From Phocaeicola_A sp963652075 (GTDB taxonomy: Bacteria > Bacteroidota > Bacteroidia > Bacteroidales > Bacteroidaceae), in the NCBI GenBank assembly GCA_963652075.1, contig CAVJRQ010000099.1, positions 1-11,397 of the forward strand: a stretch of DNA of 11,397 nt, given 5' to 3'. Below, piece by piece: positions 1 through 8,375 of the stretch. Numbering within the stretch: the first letter of the stretch is position 1; the number at the start of each line of letters is the position of its first letter. The notes beneath the pieces are model-generated. The model was given only the letters and a program-made list of their open reading frames with translations. It had not been told where the DNA came from and made no database searches. Position numbers and translations under genes: made by a program.

Positions 1-83
1 CAACGTAAGTACTTACGTGAGCCATCGTAAGTACTTTCATCAGGCAACGTAAGTACTTGCGTGGACACACGTAAGGTGTAAAC
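1..83. repeat. 22-bp-period tandem array of palindromic repeats
   Basis: The 11-mer CGTAAGTACTT begins at 4, 26 and 48, an exact 22-bp period. A degenerate fourth copy (CGTAAG, then divergent) begins at 70 and runs up to the A-tract of the rpoC terminator. The first copy extends to a perfect 16-bp palindrome, ACGTAAGTACTTACGT (3-18). Copies 2 and 3 keep the inner palindrome AAGTACTT but have imperfect outer arms. The second halves of the units are poorly conserved; copies 1 and 3 share about 16 of 22 positions. The array may continue past the left edge, since bases 1-3 match the end of a unit. No ORF or promoter was recognised in it. The function is unknown; candidates are a protein-binding array or a dispersed intergenic repeat. 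Confidence 0.85.
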
Positions 84-119
84 AAAAAAGGGGATGCCAC
101 CTTTTGGTGGCATCCCCTT
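84..119 (-). terminator. Rho-independent terminator after rpoC
   Basis: On the minus strand a perfect 12-bp stem (GGGGATGCCACC pairing with GGTGGCATCCCC, arms at 106-117 and 90-101) closes on a 4-nt loop at 102-105. Two more A-T pairs can extend it to 14 bp. It is followed immediately by six T residues (complement of 84-89). It lies about 28 nt downstream of the rpoC stop codon. The GC-rich stem, tight loop and T-tract are the classic intrinsic terminator layout and mark the 3' end of this transcription unit. On the plus strand the hairpin is followed by TTATAAACGG, a poor T-tract, so it should act mainly in the rpoC direction. Confidence 0.95.
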
Positions 120-147
120 ATAAACGGTTTTCGAGATTGGTGTCTTC

Positions 148-3100
148 TTATTCCATCTCGTTATAATCGAGCACGGTCTTGCGGTTGGCAAGGATACGGT
201 CGTATTCTTCCTTTGAGCCGACGATAATCTTGTCGAACTCACGCTGACCTGTTCCGGCAGGAATCAGGTGACCGCAGATAACGTTCTCCTTCATACCTTC
301 GAGCTTGTCGACCTTTCCGTTGATGGCAGCCTCGTTCAGCACCTTCGTAGTCTCCTGGAAGGATGCGGCTGACATGAAGCTGGAGGTCTGCAAGGCGGCG
401 CGGGTGATACCCTGGAGTATCTGAGTAGATGTAGCGGGGATAGCGTCACGCACTTCGACCAACTTCAAGTCACGGCGTTTCAGCATACTGTTCTCGTCGC
501 GCAGCTTGCGGGCGGTAACAATCTGTCCCGGTACCAGGTTCTCGGAATCTCCTGCATTGGTAACAACCTTCTTGCCCCAAATGCGGTCGTTCTCCTCCAT
601 GAACTCAAGCTTGTCAACAATCTGTTGTTCCAGAAAGCGAGTGTCACCCGGCTCGTTGATTTCCACCTTACGCATCATCTGACGTACGATAATCTCAAAG
701 TGCTTGTCGTTGATCTTCACACCTTGCAGACGATATACGTCCTGCACCTCGTTAACGATGTACTCTTGAACGGCCGTAGGACCTTTGATGGCAAGGATGT
801 CGGCTGGCGTGACGGCACCGTCGGACAACGGCGTTCCGGCACGTACGTAGTCGTTCTCCTGTACCAGTATCTGCTTGGAGAGAGCTACCAAGTACTTGCG
901 TTGGTCGCCAGTCTTGGAAGTTACGATGATTTCGCGGTTACCGCGTTTCACCTTACCCATGGTAATCTCTCCGTCGATTTCGGATACCACGGCAGGGTTC
1001 GACGGGTTACGAGCCTCGAACAACTCGGTGACACGGGGAAGACCACCGGTGATATCACCAGCCTTACCTACGGCACGCGGAATCTTCACGAGGATGTCGC
1101 CCGGTTTCACCTTCTGACCGTCCTCAATGACTACGTGTCCACCTACAGGGAAGTTGTAGGAACGGATAACCGAACCGTCTTCAGCAACAATCTGTGCAGA
1201 GGGGACTTTCGTCTTGTCCTTGGACTCCGTGATGATAATCTCGTGCAGACCGGTCGCCTCGTCTGATTCAATCTTGTAGGTAACACCTTCGATGACTGAG
1301 TCGAACTTGATGTGACCGCCAGCCTCCGTGATGATAACGGCGTTGAACGGATCCCACTTGGCAATCAGCTTGCCCTGTTCCACCACCTCTCCGTCGCTCG
1401 TATAGAGCTTGGAACCGTAAGGAACGTTGTGGGTTGAAAGGACGATGCCCGTGTTCACGTCAATGAAGCGTACCTCAGCCAGACGGCCGACAACCACCTT
1501 CACTGCTTCGCCTGTCTCTTCAACGGCATCCACCGTACGGAGCTCTTCGAACTCAAGGCGGGCGTTGTGCTTAGCCACGATAGAAGCGTTGGCAGCGATG
1601 TTACCCGCCGTACCACCGGCGTGGAACGTACGCAGTGTCAACTGTGTACCCGGCTCACCGATAGACTGTGCGGCGATGACACCCACGGCCTCACCCTTGT
1701 TGACCATACGGCTGGTGGCGAGGTTACGTCCGTAACACTTCGCGCAGACACCCTTCTTCGATTCGCAAGTCAATACGGAACGTATCTCGACGCTTTCGAT
1801 GGGCGACTCTTCTATCTTCTGTGCAATATCTTCCGTTATCTCCTCACCGCCGGCAACAATCAGCTCACCGGTGTTCGGATGGATGATGTCGTGAACCGAA
1901 ACACGACCCAGGATACGTTCGTACAACGTAGCGATAACCTCGTCGTTGTTTTTCAGTGCGGTGCAAACCAAACCACGCAACGTGCCGCAATCCTCTTCGT
2001 TGACAATCACGTCGTGTGACACGTCCACCAGACGACGGGTCAGGTATCCGGCATCGGCTGTCTTCAAGGCGGTGTCGGCCAAACCCTTACGGGCACCGTG
2101 GGTGGAGATGAAGTACTCCAGCACGGACAGACCTTCCTTGAAGTTCGAAAGAATCGGGTTCTCGATAATCTGCGCGCCTTCGGCTCCCGCTTTCTGCGGC
2201 TTGGCCATCAAACCACGCATACCGGACAACTGACGAATCTGCTCTTTAGAACCACGGGCTCCGGAATCCAACATCATGTACACGGAGTTGAATCCTTGGT
2301 CGTCTTCGGAGATGGTCTTCATCAGAATGTTCGACAAGTCGCTGTTGACGTGTGTCCAAGTATCGATGACCTGGTTGTAACGCTCGTTGTCGGTGATGAA
2401 TCCCATGTTGTAGTTCATCATGATTTGCTCAATCTCCTCGTTACCGCGTTTGATGAGTTCCTCTTTTTCCTTCGGGATGATGATGTCACCCAAGTTGAAT
2501 GACAGACCGCCTTGGTATGCCATCTTGTATCCCAGATTCTTGATACCGTCGAGGAATTCGCAGGCACGGGCAACACCGACAACCTTGATGACGTTGCTGA
2601 TGATGTCACGCAGAGATTTCTTTGATATGATAGTGTTCAGATATCCAACTTCATCGGGTACGAGTTCGTTGACGATGATACGTCCAACTGAGGTCTCGCG
2701 CATCATCTTCACGATGTTTCCGTTCTCGTCCAGGTCGTTTACGATAACCTGCACCGGCGCGTGAATGTCTACCTTGCCCTCGTTGTAGGCGATGATAGCT
2801 TCTTCCGGACCGTAGAACTTCAGACCTTCACCCTTGGCTCCTTTACGCAACTTCGTGATGTAGTACAGTCCGAGTACCATATCCTGAGCCGGCACGGTGA
2901 TAGGAGCACCATTGGCAGGGTTCAGAATGTTGTGGGATTGCAGCATCAGCATCTGTGCTTCCAGTACGGCCTCGTTGCTCAAAGGCAAGTGCACGGCCAT
3001 CTGGTCACCGTCGAAGTCGGCGTTGAACGCCGTACATGCCAACGGGTGCAACTGGATAGCCTTACCTTCAATCATCTTGGGCTGGAACGCCTGAATACCG

Positions 3101-4431
3101 AGTCGGTGCAGTGTCGGCGCACGGTTCAGCAATACGGGGTGTCCCTTCATGACGTATTCCAGGATGTCCCAGATAACCGGTTCCTTGCGGTCAACAATCT
3201 TTTTGGCCGACTTCACCGTCTTCACGATGCCGCGCTCAATCAGCTTGCGGATGATGAACGGCTTGTAAAGCTCGGCAGCCATCAGCTTAGGAATACCGCA
3301 TTCGCCCATCTTCAGCTCAGGACCAACGACGATAACCGAACGGGCTGAGTAGTCAACACGCTTACCCAACAGGTTCTGACGGAAACGTCCTTGCTTACCT
3401 TTCAAACTGTCGGAGAGGGACTTCAACGGTCTGTTGGCATCCGTCTTTACGGCACTCGACTTGCGAGAGTTGTCGAACAGGGAGTCAACGGCCTCCTGCA
3501 ACATACGTTTCTCGTTACGGAGAATCACTTCAGGAGCCTTTATCTCTATCAGTCTCTTCAGACGGTTGTTACGGATGATGACACGACGATAGAGGTCGTT
3601 CAGGTCGGATGTGGCGAAACGTCCACCATCCAACGGTACCAACGGGCGCAACTCGGGAGGAGTAACAGGAACAATCTTGACAATCATCCACTCCGGCTTA
3701 TTGCGGCCACGGGACGCACGGAACGACTCTACGACCTGCAGGCGTTTCAAGGCTTCCGTCTTGCGCTGCTGCGAGGAGTCGCTTCCCGCCTTGTCACGTA
3801 ACTCGTAGGAGAGGGCATCCAGGTCGAGGTTGCACAGCAATTCGTAGATTGCCTCGGCACCCATCTTGGCGACAAACTTGTTGGGGTCGTTGTCTTCGAG
3901 AAGGTGGTTGTCCTTCGGAAGCTTGTCCACGATGTCAAGGTACTCCTCTTCAGTCAACATGTCATACGTCTGAACACCCTGTTCCGACATAATACCCGGC
4001 TGAATCACCACGTACTTCTCGTAGTAGATGACGGCATCGAGTTTCTTTGTCGGCAATCCCAACAGATAGCCTATCTTATTTGGCAATGAGCGGAAATACC
4101 AGATGTGCGCTACAGGCACTACCAACTGGATATGTCCCATCCGCTCACGACGGACTTTCTTTTCGGTAACCTCTACACCGCATCGGTCGCAGACGATACC
4201 TTTATAACGAATGCGTTTGTACTTACCGCAATGACATTCGTAATCCTTTACCGGACCGAAGATGCGTTCGCAGAACAAACCGTCACGTTCCGGTTTGTAG
4301 GTACGGTAATTGATAGTCTCCGGCTTTAATACCTCACCACTTGAATTCTCCAGAATCTCTTCCGGCGAAGCCAATCCGATGGAGATCTTCGTAAAATTAC
4401 TCTTTATCTTTGATTCTGTTCTAAAAGCCAT
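148..4431 (-). CDS. rpoC: DNA-directed RNA polymerase subunit beta'
   Basis: This is the largest subunit of RNA polymerase, forming the clamp and most of the active centre with RpoB. At 1427 aa it has the full length expected in Bacteroides. Visible landmarks: the N-terminal zinc site C66/C68/C81/C84; the catalytic Mg-binding NADFDGDQM at 470-478 (D472, D474, D476); the bridge helix around 772-805; the second zinc site C815/C889/C896/C899; and the trigger loop GTQLTLRTFHAGG at 928-940. After the trigger-loop segment, an insert resembling the E. coli SI3 domain occupies about 940-1120, before DITGGLPRVTELFEAR at 1126-1141 resumes the conserved core. The start is an ATG 28 nt after the rpoB stop with no Shine-Dalgarno, and MAFRTESKIK is a typical Bacteroidota N-terminus. 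It is intact, the last gene of the unit, and followed by a strong terminator. Confidence 0.99.
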   Translation of the reverse strand: MAFRTESKIKSNFTKISIGLASPEEILENSSGEVLKPETINYRTYKPERDGLFCERIFGPVKDYECHCGKYKRIRYKGIVCDRCGVEVTEKKVRRERMGHIQLVVPVAHIWYFRSLPNKIGYLLGLPTKKLDAVIYYEKYVVIQPGIMSEQGVQTYDMLTEEEYLDIVDKLPKDNHLLEDNDPNKFVAKMGAEAIYELLCNLDLDALSYELRDKAGSDSSQQRKTEALKRLQVVESFRASRGRNKPEWMIVKIVPVTPPELRPLVPLDGGRFATSDLNDLYRRVIIRNNRLKRLIEIKAPEVILRNEKRMLQEAVDSLFDNSRKSSAVKTDANRPLKSLSDSLKGKQGRFRQNLLGKRVDYSARSVIVVGPELKMGECGIPKLMAAELYKPFIIRKLIERGIVKTVKSAKKIVDRKEPVIWDILEYVMKGHPVLLNRAPTLHRLGIQAFQPKMIEGKAIQLHPLACTAFNADFDGDQMAVHLPLSNEAVLEAQMLMLQSHNILNPANGAPITVPAQDMVLGLYYITKLRKGAKGEGLKFYGPEEAIIAYNEGKVDIHAPVQVIVNDLDENGNIVKMMRETSVGRIIVNELVPDEVGYLNTIISKKSLRDIISNVIKVVGVARACEFLDGIKNLGYKMAYQGGLSFNLGDIIIPKEKEELIKRGNEEIEQIMMNYNMGFITDNERYNQVIDTWTHVNSDLSNILMKTISEDDQGFNSVYMMLDSGARGSKEQIRQLSGMRGLMAKPQKAGAEGAQIIENPILSNFKEGLSVLEYFISTHGARKGLADTALKTADAGYLTRRLVDVSHDVIVNEEDCGTLRGLVCTALKNNDEVIATLYERILGRVSVHDIIHPNTGELIVAGGEEITEDIAQKIEESPIESVEIRSVLTCESKKGVCAKCYGRNLATSRMVNKGEAVGVIAAQSIGEPGTQLTLRTFHAGGTAGNIAANASIVAKHNARLEFEELRTVDAVEETGEAVKVVVGRLAEVRFIDVNTGIVLSTHNVPYGSKLYTSDGEVVEQGKLIAKWDPFNAVIITEAGGHIKFDSVIEGVTYKIESDEATGLHEIIITESKDKTKVPSAQIVAEDGSVIRSYNFPVGGHVVIEDGQKVKPGDILVKIPRAVGKAGDITGGLPRVTELFEARNPSNPAVVSEIDGEITMGKVKRGNREIIVTSKTGDQRKYLVALSKQILVQENDYVRAGTPLSDGAVTPADILAIKGPTAVQEYIVNEVQDVYRLQGVKINDKHFEIIVRQMMRKVEINEPGDTRFLEQQIVDKLEFMEENDRIWGKKVVTNAGDSENLVPGQIVTARKLRDENSMLKRRDLKLVEVRDAIPATSTQILQGITRAALQTSSFMSAASFQETTKVLNEAAINGKVDKLEGMKENVICGHLIPAGTGQREFDKIIVGSKEEYDRILANRKTVLDYNEME

Positions 4432-4459
4432 ATTATATATATTGTAAAGAGTTACTAAA

Positions 4460-7400
4460 TTATTCCAGGTTGATGCTCAAGCAAAGACCTTTCAACTCGT
4501 GTAACAACACGTTCAGAGATTCAGGTATACCCGGTGTAGGCATCGGTTCGCCCTTGACAATCGCCTCGTATGCCTTGGAGCGGCCTACGACATCATCGGA
4601 CTTGATGGTCAGAATCTCCTGCAGGATGTGGGCGGCACCGAACGCTTCGAGTGCCCAAACCTCCATCTCTCCGAAACGCTGACCTCCGAACTGCGCCTTA
4701 CCTCCAAGGGGCTGTTGCGTAATCAGTGAGTACGGTCCGATGGAACGGGCGTGCATCTTGTCTTCAACCATGTGACCCAGTTTCAACATGTAGGTAACAC
4801 CCACCGTTGCAGGTTGGTCGAAGCGGTCACCCGTACCTCCATCGTAGAGGTATGTCTTGCAATACCTTGGCAAGCCGGCCTTGTCGGTCCACTCGTTCAA
4901 GTCGTCCATGGTAGCTCCGTCGAAGATTGGCGTAGCGAACTTAACGCCCAATTCCTTACCGGCACGTCCCAAGACGGCCTCGAAAATCTGTCCGATGTTC
5001 ATACGTGAAGGCACACCCAGCGGGTTCAACACGATATCCACCGGAGTACCGTCGGCCAAGAAAGGCATATCCTCCTGACGCACGACGCGCGAAACGATAC
5101 CCTTGTTTCCGTGACGACCTGCCATCTTGTCTCCTACGCCAATCTTACGCTTCTTGGCAACGTAAACCTTTGCCATCTGAATGATTCCGGCAGGAAGTTC
5201 ATCACCGATTGTGATGGCGAACTTCTTACGTTTCAGCTCAGCGTCAAGCTCTTTATATTTCTTCAAGAAGTTGATAATCAAATCGCGAATCATCTCGTTC
5301 TTGTGTGCGTCGGTTGTCCACTTGCTCAACTGAATGGCCGTGTAGTCCAGGCCGAGCAGGTCACGCTTGGTGAAATGAGCACCCTTTGGAATAACCTCTG
5401 TGCCCAGATAATCCTTCACGCCTTGAGAAACCTTTCCGTCGGTCAAGACCATCAGCTTATCTATCAAGATAGCCTTCAGGTCGGCAACCTTGGCCTCGAA
5501 CTCTTCGTCAATCTTCGGCAACAACGCCTTGTCCGCCATCTTCGACGAACGGGTCTTTATGACGCGGGAGAACAATCTCTTGTCGATGATGACGCCCTTC
5601 AGTGACGGAGAAGCCTTCAGTGAAGCATCCTTCACGTCTCCGGCTTTGTCGCCGAAGATGGCACGCAACAACTTCTCTTCAGGCGACGGGTCGGACTCTC
5701 CCTTAGGAGTAATCTTACCAATCAGAATGTCGCCTGGTTGAACGCAGGCACCGATGCGTACGATACCGTTCTCGTCCAAATCCTTGGTTGCGTCTTCGCT
5801 CACGTTAGGAATGTCGGATGTCAACTCTTCCATACCACGCTTGGTCTCACGAACTTCCAGTGAGAACTCTTCCACATGGACGGAGGTCAGGATATCTTCG
5901 CGTACCACGCGTTCGTTGAGCACGATGGCGTCCTCGTAGTTGTAACCCTTCCAAGGCATGTAGGCTACCAACAAGTTCTTACCCAACGCCAACTCGCCAT
6001 TCGCTGTCGAATAGCCTTCGGTAAGTATATCGCCCTTCTTCACGCGCTGGCCTTTGTCGCAGATAGGACGCAGGTCGATGGTCATATTCTGGTTGGTACG
6101 GCGGAACTTAGGTATCCTGTACTCTTTCAACGCCGGCTCGAAGCTTACAAACTCTTCGTCTTCCGTGCGGTCATAAAGGATACGTATAGTCGTTGCGTCC
6201 ACAAAGTCGATAACGCCTTCGCCCTCTGCCGTAATCTGTGTACGCGAGTCTTCGCAGAGTTGTTTCTCGATGCCGGTACCCACGATAGGAGCCTCGGTCT
6301 TCAACAAAGGAACTGCCTGGCGCATCATGTTCGATCCCATCAACGCACGGTTAGCGTCATCGTGCTCCAAGAAAGGAATCAAGGATGCGGCGATAGAGGC
6401 AATCTGCTGCGGAGACACGTCCATCAGCTCTACCTCTTCCGGACCTACTACCGGGTAATCAGCGTCTTGACGCGCTTTTACCTTATTGCGGATGAAACTT
6501 CCGTCATCGTTCAGCGGCGCGTTGCCCTGTGCGATAATTTTGTTCTCCTCCTCTTCGGCGGTCATGTAGACAATGTCCTCGTTCTTCAGATCAACCTTGC
6601 CTTCGCTAACCTTGCGGTAAGGAGTCTCGATGAAACCGAGGTTGTTAATCTTCGCGTAGACGCAAAGAGAAGAAATCAAACCGATGTTAGGACCTTCAGG
6701 AGTTTCGATAGGACAGAGACGTCCGTAGTGCGTGTAGTGTACGTCACGCACCTCGAAGCCCGCACGCTCTCTCGACAAACCGCCGGGACCCAACGCGGAG
6801 AGACGTCTCTTGTGCGTAATCTCGGCCAACGGGTTTGTCTGGTCCATGAATTGTGACAAGGCGTTCGTTCCGAAGAATGAGTTGATAACCGAAGAGATTG
6901 TCTTCGCGTTAATCAAGTCCGTCGGAGTGAACACTTCGTTGTCGCGTACGTTCATACGCTCGCGTATCGTACGTGACATACGGGCCAAACCGATGGCGAA
7001 CTGGTTTGAGAGCTGCTCGCCTACGGTGCGGACACGTCTGTTGCTCAAGTGGTCGATATCATCCACTACGGCCTTTGAGTTAACCAACTCAATCAGGTAC
7101 TTGATGATTTCGATGATGTCTTCCTTGGTCAGGACTTTCACGTCCATGTCCGTGTCCAGATTCAACTTCTTGTTGATTCGGTAGCGACCTACATCGCCCA
7201 AGTCATATCTTTTTTCGGAGAAGAACAAGTTGTTGATTACTTCACGCGCGCTGGCATCATCGGCAGGGTCTGCGTTACGCAGCTGACGGTAGATGTAGAG
7301 CACCGCCTCCTTTTCGGAGTTACTCGGGTCTTTCTGAAGCGTGTTGAATATGATGGAGTAATCAGACTGGTTCGCCTCTTCCTTATGAATCAAAATGGTC

Positions 7401-8272
7401 TGAATACCTGACTCGATAATCTCGTCAATGTGTTCAGCCTCCAATGTCGTTTCACGGTCGATAATCACTTCGTTACGTTCGATGGAAACGACTTCACCCG
7501 TATCTTCATCTACGAAATCCTCTACCCATGTCTTCAGCACACGGGCAGCCAATTTGCGGCCGATGTATTTCTTGAGGCTTGTCTTTGACACCTTAACCTC
7601 TTCGGCCAAATTGAATATTTCAAGGATGTCTTTGTCATTCTCGAAACCGATTGCTCTCAACAACGTTGTTACCGGCAACTTCTTCTTTCTGTCGATGTAA
7701 GCGTACATCACGTTGTTGATGTCGGTAGCGAACTCTATCCAAGAACCCTTGAAAGGAATGATTCTCGCTGAATAGAGCTGCGTGCCGTTGGCATGAACGC
7801 TTTGTCCGAAGAATACGCCCGGCGAACGGTGCAGCTGTGACACTACCACACGCTCAGCACCGTTGATGATAAACGTGCCGTTGTCCGTCATGTAGGGGAT
7901 AGGTCCAAGAAACACGTCTTGGATGACCGTATCGAAATCTTCATGATCCGGATCCGTACAATACAGTTTCAATTTTGCCTTTAATGGAACGCTATAGGTG
8001 AGCCCACGCTCTAAACATTCTGCTATTGTGTAGCGCGGGGGATCAATGTAATAATCCAAGAATTCGAGCACAAAATTGTTCCTGGTGTCCGCGATAGGAA
8101 AGTTTTCGGCAAACACTTTGTACAATCCGTCGTTCTTACGCATTTCAGGCGGTGTATCCAGTTGCAAAAAGTCCCGGAATGACTTTAATTGTACCTCCAG
8201 AAAATCCGGATAAGGCATCGGATTCTTTATAGAGGCAAAATTAACTCTTTGATTTACAGTATTTGAAGACAT
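4460..8272 (-). CDS. rpoB: DNA-directed RNA polymerase subunit beta
   Basis: This is the second-largest RNA polymerase subunit and the target of rifamycins. Its 1270 aa match the expected length in Bacteroides. The rifampicin-binding cluster is at about 468-494 (LSQFMDQTNPLAEITHKRRL), with the residues equivalent to E. coli Q513, D516, H526, R529, S531 and L533 unchanged (Q474, D477, H487, R490, S492, L494). THYGRLCPIETPEGPNIGL at 514-532 follows. Active-site lysines K1049 and K1057 sit in GDKMAGRHGNKG. The C-terminal segment from about 1190 (GGKAQFGGQRFGEMEVWALE) packs against RpoC. A lineage insert occupies roughly 905-1030. The ATG start (MSSNTVNQRVNF) has no Shine-Dalgarno. The 103-nt leader contains a terminator-like hairpin after rplL, so expression is probably attenuated relative to the ribosomal protein genes. 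No frameshift or truncation is seen. Confidence 0.99.
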   Translation of the reverse strand: MSSNTVNQRVNFASIKNPMPYPDFLEVQLKSFRDFLQLDTPPEMRKNDGLYKVFAENFPIADTRNNFVLEFLDYYIDPPRYTIAECLERGLTYSVPLKAKLKLYCTDPDHEDFDTVIQDVFLGPIPYMTDNGTFIINGAERVVVSQLHRSPGVFFGQSVHANGTQLYSARIIPFKGSWIEFATDINNVMYAYIDRKKKLPVTTLLRAIGFENDKDILEIFNLAEEVKVSKTSLKKYIGRKLAARVLKTWVEDFVDEDTGEVVSIERNEVIIDRETTLEAEHIDEIIESGIQTILIHKEEANQSDYSIIFNTLQKDPSNSEKEAVLYIYRQLRNADPADDASAREVINNLFFSEKRYDLGDVGRYRINKKLNLDTDMDVKVLTKEDIIEIIKYLIELVNSKAVVDDIDHLSNRRVRTVGEQLSNQFAIGLARMSRTIRERMNVRDNEVFTPTDLINAKTISSVINSFFGTNALSQFMDQTNPLAEITHKRRLSALGPGGLSRERAGFEVRDVHYTHYGRLCPIETPEGPNIGLISSLCVYAKINNLGFIETPYRKVSEGKVDLKNEDIVYMTAEEEENKIIAQGNAPLNDDGSFIRNKVKARQDADYPVVGPEEVELMDVSPQQIASIAASLIPFLEHDDANRALMGSNMMRQAVPLLKTEAPIVGTGIEKQLCEDSRTQITAEGEGVIDFVDATTIRILYDRTEDEEFVSFEPALKEYRIPKFRRTNQNMTIDLRPICDKGQRVKKGDILTEGYSTANGELALGKNLLVAYMPWKGYNYEDAIVLNERVVREDILTSVHVEEFSLEVRETKRGMEELTSDIPNVSEDATKDLDENGIVRIGACVQPGDILIGKITPKGESDPSPEEKLLRAIFGDKAGDVKDASLKASPSLKGVIIDKRLFSRVIKTRSSKMADKALLPKIDEEFEAKVADLKAILIDKLMVLTDGKVSQGVKDYLGTEVIPKGAHFTKRDLLGLDYTAIQLSKWTTDAHKNEMIRDLIINFLKKYKELDAELKRKKFAITIGDELPAGIIQMAKVYVAKKRKIGVGDKMAGRHGNKGIVSRVVRQEDMPFLADGTPVDIVLNPLGVPSRMNIGQIFEAVLGRAGKELGVKFATPIFDGATMDDLNEWTDKAGLPRYCKTYLYDGGTGDRFDQPATVGVTYMLKLGHMVEDKMHARSIGPYSLITQQPLGGKAQFGGQRFGEMEVWALEAFGAAHILQEILTIKSDDVVGRSKAYEAIVKGEPMPTPGIPESLNVLLHELKGLCLSINLE

Positions 8273-8312
8273 CTGTCAGTGAATTAGTAGAACTTAATTT
8301 AATAATAGACAC

Positions 8313-8347
8313 AAAAAGGTTAAGAACCACCTGTGTGGTTCTTAACC
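8313..8347 (-). terminator. attenuator hairpin between rplL and rpoB
   Basis: A perfect 13-bp inverted repeat (GGTTAAGAACCAC at 8318-8330 and its complement at 8335-8347) encloses a 4-nt loop. On the minus strand it is followed directly by TTTTT and then GTGTC (complement of 8313-8317 and onward). It starts about 28 nt after the rplL stop and ends about 40 nt before the rpoB start. Stem plus T-tract is an intrinsic-terminator layout, but rpoB and rpoC lie downstream and no new promoter was recognised between. It therefore most likely terminates only part of the transcription. E. coli is known to have a partial attenuator at the same rplL-rpoB junction. The T-tract is shorter and the stem less GC-rich than in the rpoC terminator, which would fit leakier termination. 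Confidence 0.88.
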
Positions 8348-8352
8348 GAGTT

Positions 8353-8367
8353 ACCTGCTCAACAGGT
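8353..8367 (-). other. small hairpin upstream of the rpoB attenuator
   Basis: A 5-bp inverted repeat (ACCTG at 8353-8357 and CAGGT at 8363-8367, 5-nt loop) lies between the rplL stop and the attenuator stem. On the transcript its first arm, extended by one base (ACCTGT), is also complementary to ACAGGT in the loop and upper stem of the attenuator (8329-8334). It could therefore pair either locally or with the attenuator. The match is short and may be chance. Confidence 0.3.
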
Positions 8368-8375
8368 TATTTGTT

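Noticed and set aside
1..83. CRISPR array
   Set aside because: The 22-bp period leaves only about 11 bp between 11-bp repeats, too short for CRISPR repeats and spacers, and no cas gene is visible.
890..901. A 12-nt match (AAGTACTTGCGT) inside rpoC to the third copy of the 22-bp repeat
   Set aside because: It encodes part of the Arg-Lys-Tyr-Leu stretch at about residues 1178-1181 of RpoC, has no neighbouring copies at 22-bp spacing, and is easily explained by coding constraint.
5876..6856. Plus-strand 326-codon open frame opposite rpoB
   Set aside because: It is antisense to a highly conserved rpoB segment, its translation resembles no protein family, and it is explained by the codon bias of the real gene. 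The same holds for the plus-strand frames at 625-1266, 2761-3348, 8263-8763 and 9246-9947.
8273..8317. A Bacteroides-type promoter (TTTG about 20 nt before TAnnTTTG) upstream of rpoB
   Set aside because: A TTTG occurs in the attenuator T-tract, but no acceptable TAnnTTTG element follows at the right distance.
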